Below are positions 46,983-55,010 of a stretch of 64,000 nucleotides of DNA, piece after piece. Positions within the stretch are counted from its first letter, which is position 1. Each line of letters begins with the position of its first letter. The position numbers were made by a program, and so were the translations under genes. The DNA is taken from assembly GCF_001610835.1 (NCBI RefSeq), contig NZ_CP011270.1, forward strand, positions 4,854,001 through 4,918,000, written 5' to 3'. The notes below the pieces were generated by a model, which was not told the origin of the DNA, did not search any database, and saw nothing but the letters and a program-made list of their open reading frames with translations. The stretch comes from Planctomyces sp. SH-PL14. Its GTDB lineage: Bacteria > Planctomycetota > Planctomycetia > Planctomycetales > Planctomycetaceae.

Positions 46983-48359
46983 TCAACTTTCCTTGCGGCT
47001 GTGGACGGCGAACGACATCGCGTAGTCCTCCGGTTTGGCCGGGTCGAAGGTGATCCCGTCGAAGAGCGTTTCCGGAGCGTTGTCGGCCCCGCCGTGGGTG
47101 TACGACAGCTCCTTCATCGCTTCCTCGTAGAGGTCGGCCCGGAGGACTTTTTTCGCCACCGCGTCGTAGTCCGGCGCGGCGTCGAGCATTCCCCACCGCC
47201 GGAACTGCGTCAGCCACCAGACGGCGTACTTGGCCTGCGGGTAGTTGCAGTTCCGCTGGCTGAAGATCATGTAGTTCGGGTCCTGCTTCGTCCGGCCGTC
47301 CCCGTAGTCGTACTGGCCCAGCAGCCGCCCCAGGATCACGTCGGAGGGGCAGTTGATGTAGGTCGGGGCGGCGACGATCCGGCACAGCTCCTCGCGGTTC
47401 CCGAGGTCGTCGAGCCACTGGCTGGCGAGGTGCAGCGCCTTGAGCACCGCCTTGACGGTCTTGGGGTTCTTCTCCGCGAACTCCTCGGTGAAGGCGCACA
47501 CCTTCTCCGGGTGGTCCTTCCAGATCTCCTGCGTCGTGATCGAGGTGAAGCCGATCTCGGACTTCACGCTCAGGGCGTTCCACGGCTCGCCGACGCAGAA
47601 CCCGTCCATTTTTCCGATCTTCATGTTCTGAACCATCTGCGGCGGCGGGACGGTCGCCAGCGCCACGTCGCGGTCGGGATTGATCCCCCCGGCGGCGAGG
47701 TAGTACCGCATCCACATCGCGTGCGTCCCGGGGGGGAACGTCATCGCAAAGGTCATCGGCGTGCCGGCCGCCTTGGCCTCCTCGACGAGCGGCTTGAGTG
47801 CCTTGGGATCGGCCTGGACCTTCCCCTTGAGGTCCGCCTTGAGCGTGATCGCCTGCCCGTTGCGGTTGAGGAGCCAGGGGATGACCATCGGCTTCTTGGG
47901 AGCCCCCAGCAGGCCGATCGTCGAGGCGATCGGCATTCCGATCAGCATGTGCGTGGCGTGGATGTCGCCGTTCGAGAGGGAGTCGCGGATCGCGGCCCAG
48001 CTCGCCCCCTTGGTGATCGTGGCATTGATCCCGAACTGCTTGAAGAACCCCTTCTCGTGGGCGATGACGATCGGCGAGCAGTCGGTCAGGGCGATCATCC
48101 CGAACTTGAGGTCCGAGATCTCGGGTGCGTCGCTGGCGGCCGGCCCGGCGACCGGCGCGGGCCCGGCCTCGCCACTCTTCGCCGAAGGAGTCGCCGAAGT
48201 CGCACCGCCGCAACCCGAGGTCACGGCCGCCGCCCCGAGAGCCCCCGCCGAGAGGGCGAGAAAACTGCGTCGCGAGAGCGGGGCCGGGGGTTGGGATGCG
48301 CTCCCTGGGGAGGTGGCTTCGGAACGTCGGGGACGAAGGGGCGAGGCAGGGCGGTTCAT
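46983..48359 (-). CDS. nrtA: Nitrate-type ABC transporter substrate-binding protein (NrtA/CmpA-like)
   Basis: The product is 458 residues. A Tat-type lipoprotein signal is seen: RRSFLALSAGALGAAAVTSGC, with the Cys as lipidation site. A low-complexity linker (AKSGEAGPAPVAGPAASDAPE) follows. The binding domain LKFGMIALTDCSPIVIAHEK, TMLIGMPIASTIGLLG-like HMLIGMPIASTIGLLGAPKK and KIGKMDGFCVGEPWNALSVK resembles the NrtA/CmpA/SsuA family and binds an oxyanion at the outer face. Which one (nitrate, nitrite, bicarbonate) cannot be settled by eye. It is first in the operon nrtA-nrtB-nrtC-nrtD-cld. Confidence 0.9.
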   Translation of the reverse strand: MNRPASPLRPRRSEATSPGSASQPPAPLSRRSFLALSAGALGAAAVTSGCGGATSATPSAKSGEAGPAPVAGPAASDAPEISDLKFGMIALTDCSPIVIAHEKGFFKQFGINATITKGASWAAIRDSLSNGDIHATHMLIGMPIASTIGLLGAPKKPMVIPWLLNRNGQAITLKADLKGKVQADPKALKPLVEEAKAAGTPMTFAMTFPPGTHAMWMRYYLAAGGINPDRDVALATVPPPQMVQNMKIGKMDGFCVGEPWNALSVKSEIGFTSITTQEIWKDHPEKVCAFTEEFAEKNPKTVKAVLKALHLASQWLDDLGNREELCRIVAAPTYINCPSDVILGRLLGQYDYGDGRTKQDPNYMIFSQRNCNYPQAKYAVWWLTQFRRWGMLDAAPDYDAVAKKVLRADLYEEAMKELSYTHGGADNAPETLFDGITFDPAKPEDYAMSFAVHSRKES

Positions 48360-49496
48360 GATGTCCAGACGAAGGAGAAGGTTGTTCGAGACGCGCCGCG
48401 GCGCAGGCTCGAAACGCAGTGATGTTGTTCATCGCCCACGGATCCGCCGTTGTGCGCGGCGGGCCGCGGTCGTGGAGAAAGGCTGGAACGATCGAGTTCC
48501 CAGTGGATCCGGACGAACGCCACCGGACCGGATTCGGGTCGACACACTTCTCGCCAGAATGCGTGTCCCCGTGAGAACCGCACGACCTCGGCGCGCACCC
48601 CATGCGCACTTCGGCAACACGCCTCTCGAAACAGATCGGGTCAGACGGGATTCGTCGCGTTCAACCTGCCGCGACATGGAGAAAGCCCGTGTTCCGCCTC
48701 AACGGGCGGACCGCGCGGTTCCCTCTGCCGGCAGGGTGGCGACACTCGTCAGCCACCGAGGAAAGGAGGCCATCAGCAGACAATCGGCAATGCGATTCAG
48801 CCCCGGAGCGTAGGGGCAGGCATGATCCCTCGCTCTGCACAGAGGGTGCCTCGTTGCGGGACGGGCTGGAATCTTTTCGGGTAACCGAACGCCCCGCGGC
48901 GGTGTGACCACTTGGGGCGGAACCGGTCTGTCGAGAAACGTCACACGAATGCCGACAAACCGCGCAGCATCCTGCGGGATCTCTTCATCACTCAGCCGGT
49001 GGCTCGCCTTGGCTTCTCTGTGTTTCCCCATGCGCCCGCGCAATTCGAGCGAGATGTGGTCCCGCTTGGCATGGTTCTTCCTGCGCCGCTTGATCGCAGA
49101 GACCCGAACAGGTTCTCTGTCATTGTGCGATCGGATGCCCTGGCCATTCTTCTCGCCTGCCAGGAGCGAACCTCCGAACGCCTCGGGCTGACCCCGCCCG
49201 ACCCGGGCTCCAGAAGCCCGGTTCTCCGAAAGACGCCGAAGTCGTCCGCGGGATCCTGCGCGACACGAGTCCGTTCGTGCCTGTCCTGACCCCGCCGACG
49301 CAGACCGCATCTCGCCCGAGCTCCTCGGCGGTCTGCACCCGTTTCCGGACGGGACCTTCGCCGCACGCAGTCACCCCACTGGTCCGGTTCCCGGAGCGGC
49401 ATCCGATGTCGTTGGACACCGGCGGCTCCGCGGCTCCCGGTGTCGGCCCAACCCGCCTCGATCCCCCGATTCATCGGCTCCTTGCGAGCTCGCATC
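48360..49496. other. Long intergenic region between nrtA and a LuxR-type regulator
   Basis: 1137 bp between divergent genes. Several frames are open, but none reads like a protein. Small hairpins occur (for example GGTGGC/GCCACC near 48734-48757). It presumably carries the nrt promoter and the regulator's promoter. No NtcA-type or other recognised operator was found. Confidence 0.45.
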
Positions 49497-50231
49497 ATGG
49501 TCATGTCCACAACCCCCTCCTGGTCCCCCACCATCTATTGCTCCCTCGCGGATGAGACGCTGCGGCGGGCGCTCGTTCCGCGGTTGGCGGAGTTCGGCTG
49601 TCCTGTCGAGGAGGTGGGGCCGAGTCTCGCCCCGTCGCGGATTCCGGCGGAGCGGATCGGCTGTCTGCTGGTCGACGCCCGGCGGGACGAGGGCGTGGCG
49701 CTCGACCTCTATGCCGATCTCCTGCGGCAGGATCGATGGCTCAGCGCCGTCTTCCTGGTCGACCGACCGGAGTTGCCCTCGACGAGCCATCCCTTGCGGA
49801 CGCCGGCGGTCCCGTCAGGGTGGAGGCCGCCGGGGCGGGGGTGGAGCGGCGCGGTCGGGGTTGTGGAGACGATGGAATGGAACGCGTTCCAGTTCCAGAT
49901 TCTTCACGCTCTGGAAGCGGGGCGGCGATGGGACTGGCTGTTGCAGAACGACCTGTGTCTCGACGCCCGGATCCGCCGCCTGAGTGCGACTGATCAGGAG
50001 ACGCTCGACATGGTGCTGGAGGGGGTTCCGAACAAGGTGATGGCGTCGCGGCTGTTCATCACGCTGCGAGGGGTCGAGCTTCGCCGGCAGCGGATGCTCC
50101 GTCGTCTCGACCTTCGTGATGCGGCCGAATTGATTGACCGGACGGTGCAGCGGCGGATTCTGTCGGAGGTGGCTGTGCTTCGTAGCGCTGTCGGGAGGGA
50201 GCAGCCGCCGGGAGTCTGCTCGGGGACATAG
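49497..50231 (+). CDS. LuxR/FixJ-type response regulator with degenerate receiver
   Basis: The product is 244 residues from the ATG at 49497 (MVMSTTPSWSPTIYCSLADE); an ATG at 49503 is also possible. The N-terminal domain is a receiver-like fold: GCLLVDARRDEGVALDLYAD fits the beta3 strand with an Asp where phosphorylation usually occurs, but the acidic pair at the N-terminus and the conserved Lys are not clear, so phosphotransfer may not operate. A linker follows, then a LuxR-type HTH (RLSATDQETLDMVLEGVPNK, VMASRLFITLRGVELRRQRM). It diverges from nrtA with 1.1 kb between; regulation of nrtA is an inference. Repeat copy I starts right after it. Confidence 0.82.
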   Translation: MVMSTTPSWSPTIYCSLADETLRRALVPRLAEFGCPVEEVGPSLAPSRIPAERIGCLLVDARRDEGVALDLYADLLRQDRWLSAVFLVDRPELPSTSHPLRTPAVPSGWRPPGRGWSGAVGVVETMEWNAFQFQILHALEAGRRWDWLLQNDLCLDARIRRLSATDQETLDMVLEGVPNKVMASRLFITLRGVELRRQRMLRRLDLRDAAELIDRTVQRRILSEVAVLRSAVGREQPPGVCSGT

Positions 50232-50232
50232 C

Positions 50233-50570
50233 CGGCTCAAACCGCGTCCTTGCCGGCACGACTCCGGTAGCTCAAACCCAACGTGCCACGGCAGCCTGGG
50301 GTCAAGGGGCCAAAAAACAACACAGGCCCCCTTGCCGCCGGAGGCACTTCTACGAGGGACCGTGGGACACAACGGATGTCCCCCTTTGCGGGACCAGCGT
50401 TGAGGACTCATTGCTCGCTTTGCAAGCCCCCCGTGTTGGTGAAGGGGCATCCGGCACGTCGCCCGCGCTTGGACACGGACTCCTTCAGACATCACCCGAC
50501 GGCCAGGCCTCCGGCGGGCAAAGGGGCGTTGCCCCTCTGCACTCCCCACCAGGGTGCCCCTGGACCCTGA
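50233..50570 (+). repeat. Dispersed foldback repeat, copy I (full length, A-rich loop type)
   Basis: This 338 bp copy starts 2 bp after the stop of the regulator gene with CCGGCTCAAACCGCGTCC, has the A-rich left arm loop (CAAGGGGCC-AAAAAACAACACA-GGCCCCCTTG) and the short-run right arm. The last bases read CCCTGATAGGGC instead of CCCGGT, a decayed end. Confidence 0.85.
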
Positions 50571-50708
50571 TAGGGCAGCGACGTTGCGTGCGCCTACGCC
50601 CGCCGTAAGATGGCGAGACGCTCAAGTTGTGTCGCCACACCCATCATTCCTCTACCGGACCTCCGCCCCCTCTCCGCGGCGGCCCGGCCTCCCGGTCGGC
50701 GGATTCTC

Positions 50709-52235
50709 ATGAGCAGCGCGGCGCCCCCCTCCGCACCGTCGTTCACCAGCGACTCCCCCGCCTCGCCGGGACTGCTCCGGGTCCTCGGACCCGGAATGGC
50801 CATCGCCGTCGTCGTCGGCAACACCATCGGCTCCGGCATCTTCGCCAAGCCTGGAATCATCGCCGCCGAAGGGGGCTCCTTCCCCCTCATCATCTCCGTC
50901 TGGCTGGTCGGGACCGTCCTCTGCGTCCTCGGAACCCTCTGCCTCGCGGAACTCGCCGTCATGCTCCCCCGGGCCGGCGGCCTCTACGTCTACCTCCGCG
51001 AAGCCTACGGCGGCACCACCGCCTTCCTCTTCGGCTGGCAGAACCTCCTCTTCAACCGCCCCGCCTCAACCGGAGCCCTCGCGGTCATCTGCGTCGGCGC
51101 CCTCGGCCATGCCCTCGGCAAACCGTTCCCGGTGCCGGTCGCGGTCCTCATGGCCAGCAGCCTCGTCCTGGGCCTCTCCGCCATCAACATCGCCGGAGCT
51201 CTCTGGGGAGGCTGGGCCCAGGCGGTCACGACCATCATCAAAGGGGGTTTCGTTGCCTTCGTGGCCCTGTTGCCATTGGCCATGGAAGCCCTCGGCTACT
51301 CCGTCCTCGACGCCGCCCGGTTCTCCGAACGGGTCACCCCTCTTCAGCCCAGCATGGCGGCGCAGGCCGCGGCGGTCCTGCTCGCGGTCCTGTGGGCCTA
51401 CAACGGCTGGGAAGGGGTCGCGCCGGTCGCCGAGGAGATCCGCAACCCCACCCGCAACATCCCGATCGCCCTCTTCGGCGGCATCGGGATCCTGGCTCTC
51501 CTCTACCTGGGGGCGACGGTCGCCTACCACTCCGTCATCCCGATGGAAGAGATGATTGTCCCCGAGAACCGCCAGCACGTCGCCGAGCTGATGGTGAAGC
51601 GGCTCCTCGGCCCCGTCGGCGGAACGCTGATGTCGGTCGGGATCATGCTCAGCACCCTGGGGACGATCAACAGCAACCTGCTCCTCTACCCCCGCGTCAC
51701 GTACGCGATGGGCCGCGACGGCTCGTTCTTCCCGATCTTCGGCGAAGTCCACGTCCGCTTCCGCACCCCCGTCGCCGCCATCCTGCTCCAGGCAATCATG
51801 ACCGTGACACTCATCACGATCTCGGCGGTCCTGATCGAGTTCGTCCCCTACTTCCGGAACCATTCGATCTTCAACCTGCTGACCGACAGCGTCGTCTTCG
51901 CCTGCAGCATCTTCTACGCGCTGGCGGTGGGGGCGGTCGTCGTCCTGCGGCGGACGCAGCCGGACGTGCCGCGGCCGTTTCGGACGCCGTTCTATCCGGT
52001 CATCCCGATCGCCTACCTGCTGGTCAACGCCTGGTTCCTGTACCACGTCTTCCTCGGCCAGCCGGTCGAGGCGGTCGTGGGACTGGTCCTGATCGGCCTG
52101 GGTCTGCCGGTCTACTGGTGGTTCCGGTCGCGGCAGGCGACCTCGGTGCCGGTCACGGTTGTCGAGCCGACCCGGACCGTCGATCCGATCGAGAGCGAGC
52201 CGGTCGCGGTGGCTGCTCCGACGGCGCCGATGTGA
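50709..52235 (+). CDS. APC-superfamily amino acid permease
   Basis: The product is 508 residues from the ATG at 50709 (MSSAAPPSAPSFTSDSPASP). About 12 hydrophobic segments are present, starting VLGPGMAIAVVVGNTIGSGI, which includes the TM1 unwound G-N-T-I-G-S-G-I-F motif of amino acid/polyamine permeases; then AELAVMLPRAGGLYVYLREA and NGWEGVAPVAEEIRNPTRNI are typical of the LAT-like branch. Its cargo is an amino acid or similar amine, driven by exchange or proton. A long acidic C-terminal tail follows the last helix. It lies 70 bp before the cell-wall enzyme gene. Confidence 0.92.
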   Translation: MSSAAPPSAPSFTSDSPASPGLLRVLGPGMAIAVVVGNTIGSGIFAKPGIIAAEGGSFPLIISVWLVGTVLCVLGTLCLAELAVMLPRAGGLYVYLREAYGGTTAFLFGWQNLLFNRPASTGALAVICVGALGHALGKPFPVPVAVLMASSLVLGLSAINIAGALWGGWAQAVTTIIKGGFVAFVALLPLAMEALGYSVLDAARFSERVTPLQPSMAAQAAAVLLAVLWAYNGWEGVAPVAEEIRNPTRNIPIALFGGIGILALLYLGATVAYHSVIPMEEMIVPENRQHVAELMVKRLLGPVGGTLMSVGIMLSTLGTINSNLLLYPRVTYAMGRDGSFFPIFGEVHVRFRTPVAAILLQAIMTVTLITISAVLIEFVPYFRNHSIFNLLTDSVVFACSIFYALAVGAVVVLRRTQPDVPRPFRTPFYPVIPIAYLLVNAWFLYHVFLGQPVEAVVGLVLIGLGLPVYWWFRSRQATSVPVTVVEPTRTVDPIESEPVAVAAPTAPM

Positions 52236-52305
52236 CGTCCGCGTCTCAGGCGCTCGGCCGAGTGAGCGATCGAAGCAAGTGAGAACGACAGCACAGGGAG
52301 CAGCG

Positions 52306-54384
52306 ATGCAGCAGACGCGACGCGTTGGGACCGTGGAGACGTTGGGATCGGACGCGGAGGAAACCGCCGCGGCTCGGCAGGAGCCTCGCCCTCCCGTCGG
52401 AACGAAGCGAATCTTCGCGATCGCGCTGGTCTGCCTCGCCTCACTGGCCGGCACCGCCCGGGCCGACCTCGCCGGCGTCCTGACCCCGCTGATCAGCGCT
52501 CACGAAGGGGAAGTCGCGGTCGCGGTCAAACACCTCGCCAAGGGAGACGAGTTCACCCACCGGCCGACCGAGACGATGCCGACCGCCAGCCTCATCAAGC
52601 TCGCCATCCTGGTCGAGGCCTACCGCCAGTCCGAGGCGAAAACGCTCGACCTCGCCAAGCTCCTCGACCTCCGGAAGGAGGACATGGTCCCCGGCTCTGG
52701 AATTCTGACCGACCACTTTCCCGTCGGGACGAAGCTCTCGGTCGAAGGGGCGGCGCATCTCATGATCGCCTTCTCGGACAACACGGCGACGAATCTCGTC
52801 CTCGACCAGTTCGGGATGAAGGCGGTCAACGAGACAATGGCGGGCCTCGGCCTCCCCGAGACCCGCGTCCATTCAAAGGTCTTCCGCCGCGATACGTCGA
52901 TCGATCCCGACCGCAGCGTCCGCTACGGCCTGGGCAGCACGACCGCCCGGGACATGCTCACGCTGCTCGAAAAGCTCCACGGCGGAACGCTCGTCTCGGG
53001 GCCCGCCAGCGAGGCGATGCGGAAGCACCTCGCCGCCTGTGACGACAAGCTGAAGTTCCCCCGGCTGCTCCCAAAGGATGTCAAGGTCCTGCACAAGACC
53101 GGCTCGGTGGCGAACGTCCGGACCGATGCCGGCTGGATCGAGACCCCCGCCGGACCGATCGCCCTCGTGGTCCTCACTGCCAACAACAAGGACACGAGCT
53201 GGGGGGACACGAACGCCGGCGACCTGCTGTGCGCCAAGGTGGCCCGCGCGGCCTACGACCACTTCAACCCGCCGTGGGTGGCCCCGAAGACTCCGACCGA
53301 TCCGCTCAAGGTCGGCAGCTCGGGGCCGCTCGTCGAAGCCCTTCAGAAGTCGCTCAATGCGAAGCTCGGCGGATCCGCTCCCCTCTCGACGGACGGCGAG
53401 TTCGGCTCCGCGACCGAAGGGGCCCTGCGGAAGTTCCAGACGGAGGCCAAGCTCCCGGTGACCGGGATCGCCGACGCCGCCACGCTCGCCGCCCTTGGTC
53501 CGCTCCCGTCAGAGCCTGAGCCGGTTCCTGATCCGCAGACCGTCAATTCGGAGACGCTTCCGAAGGCCCAGCCGGACAGTCTCGACGGGATGCCATTCGT
53601 CACCTGCCGGACCTGGGTGATCGTCGATTCCAAGACGGGGGAGGTGAAGGGGGGGCACCGTCATGAGGAGCCGGTCGACATCGCCAGTACGACCAAGCTC
53701 ATGACTGCCTGGCTGGTGCTGAGCTGGGCTTCGGAGCATCCGGAGGTCCTTGATGAGCAGCTCACGTTCACCGAGCGGGCCGATGGAACGGTCGGGTCGA
53801 CCGCCGCCGTCCGCGCGGGGGAATCGGCGTCGGTTCGGGAGATCCTGTATGGCCTTCTGCTGCCGTCGGGGAACGACGCGTCGGTTGCGCTCGCCGAGCA
53901 CTTCGGCCATCGCTTTGCCGCGAAGGAAGACGCCGACAAGGATCCGCTCGACCTGTTTGTGGCCCGGATGAACAGCGAGGCCGAGAGGCTTGGGATGTCC
54001 CGTACGCACTTCATGAATCCGCATGGTCTGACGCACAAGGAGCATAAGAGCAGTGCGCGGGATATGGCCCGGCTTGCGGAGAAGGCTCTTTCGCTTCCGA
54101 TGTTCCGTGACTACGTGGGAACGCGGCAGCGGGGGTGTACGTTGAAGGGGGCGAACGGGACGACGCGGAACATTGTGTGGAAGAACACGAACGAGTTGTT
54201 GGGAATTGAGGGCTATTTCGGGGCCAAGACCGGGACGACGGATGCGGCTGGTGCGTGTCTTGTTTCGGCGAGCCGCCGGGGTGAGAAGGAGCAGATCGTG
54301 GTTGTTCTTGGCTCGGCCGCCTCGGCCGCGCGGTACACGGACTCGCGGAACTTGCACCGGTGGGGCTGGTCCAGCGGGAAGTAA
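52306..54384 (+). CDS. Three-domain cell wall enzyme: class A beta-lactamase-like, peptidoglycan-binding, DD-carboxypeptidase
   Basis: The product is 692 residues from the ATG at 52306 (MQQTRRVGTVETLGSDAEET), with GGGAG 6 bases upstream; an N-terminal signal-like segment (RIFAIALVCLASLAGTARA) occurs at about 35-55. Domain 1 (to about 300) is a class A beta-lactamase-type serine fold: SxxK in TASLIKL at 92, SDN in FSDNTATN at 156, KTG in LHKTGS at 262. Domain 2 (about 330-400) is a PG_binding_1 module (LKVGSSGPLVEALQKSLNAK). Domain 3 is an S11 D-Ala-D-Ala carboxypeptidase: SxxK in ASTTKLMT at 460, SGNDAS at 520, KTG in GAKTGTTDAAG at 640. Both active sites are intact. It probably trims peptidoglycan in the periplasm. 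Repeat copy J begins 12 bp after it. Confidence 0.92.
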   Translation: MQQTRRVGTVETLGSDAEETAAARQEPRPPVGTKRIFAIALVCLASLAGTARADLAGVLTPLISAHEGEVAVAVKHLAKGDEFTHRPTETMPTASLIKLAILVEAYRQSEAKTLDLAKLLDLRKEDMVPGSGILTDHFPVGTKLSVEGAAHLMIAFSDNTATNLVLDQFGMKAVNETMAGLGLPETRVHSKVFRRDTSIDPDRSVRYGLGSTTARDMLTLLEKLHGGTLVSGPASEAMRKHLAACDDKLKFPRLLPKDVKVLHKTGSVANVRTDAGWIETPAGPIALVVLTANNKDTSWGDTNAGDLLCAKVARAAYDHFNPPWVAPKTPTDPLKVGSSGPLVEALQKSLNAKLGGSAPLSTDGEFGSATEGALRKFQTEAKLPVTGIADAATLAALGPLPSEPEPVPDPQTVNSETLPKAQPDSLDGMPFVTCRTWVIVDSKTGEVKGGHRHEEPVDIASTTKLMTAWLVLSWASEHPEVLDEQLTFTERADGTVGSTAAVRAGESASVREILYGLLLPSGNDASVALAEHFGHRFAAKEDADKDPLDLFVARMNSEAERLGMSRTHFMNPHGLTHKEHKSSARDMARLAEKALSLPMFRDYVGTRQRGCTLKGANGTTRNIVWKNTNELLGIEGYFGAKTGTTDAAGACLVSASRRGEKEQIVVVLGSAASAARYTDSRNLHRWGWSSGK

Positions 54385-54395
54385 TTACGTCTGAA

Positions 54396-54724
54396 CCGGG
54401 TCCAGGGGAACCCTGGTGGCGTGCAGGGGCCACCCCCTGCCCGCCGGAGGCTTGGCTCGTCGGGAACCGTCGGCAGGAGCACGTGTCCAAACGCGGACAA
54501 CGTGCCGTATGCCCCTGCATCAATCCGCGGGGATTCCAGAGCGAGCGTGGAGTCCTCAACGCCGGCTTCACAAACGGGACATCCGTTGCTGACCGCGGTT
54601 CCTCATGGAAGTGCCTCCGGCGGCAAGGGGGCCTGTGTTGTTTCTGGGCCCATTGACCCCAGACTGCCATGGAACGTTGGGTTTGAGCTATCGCGCCGTG
54701 CCGGCAAGGACGGTGTTCGAGCCA
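54396..54724 (-). repeat. Dispersed foldback repeat, copy J (full length, diverged, minus strand)
   Basis: On the minus strand it starts TGGCTCGAACACCGTCCTTG and shows a left arm with TGGGCCCAGAAACAACACA-like A-rich loop, then the core CCGCCGGAGGC. The centre is diverged but keeps GCATACGGCACGTTGTCCGC. The right arm core reads AAGCCTCCGGCGGGCAGGGG and the end CCAGGGTTCCCCTGG-ACCCGG. It begins 12 bp after the stop of the cell-wall enzyme gene, read from the plus side. Confidence 0.8.
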
Positions 54725-55010
54725 GGCGACCTGAGCGGTTCGGCATGTCCCACCGTCGGATTCAGTTTGACCTCGTCACTCCCCCCGCGAAGAATGGAGG
54801 TGCAGCCGTGAAGCTTCTCCCTTGAGTTCGCTTCCGGCTCCCTACCAGTCCCTGACGGTGATTCACAATCGCCGGACCAGGCCCCCTGGGGCGAATGGCC
54901 CGGCGACATTGATAACCAGTGCCGCGGTCAAAAGCTGGCACCCTGCCAGCCGGATCTGCTGCGGCCCATCAGGCCGGTTCGAGAGGCCGGCCGGAGAGAG
55001 CAGGTGCCGC

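Noticed and set aside
48360-49496. Hypothetical genes in the nrtA upstream spacer
   Set aside because: Open frames there are GC-rich chance frames with Arg/Ser/Pro-biased composition and no ribosome-binding sites or motifs.
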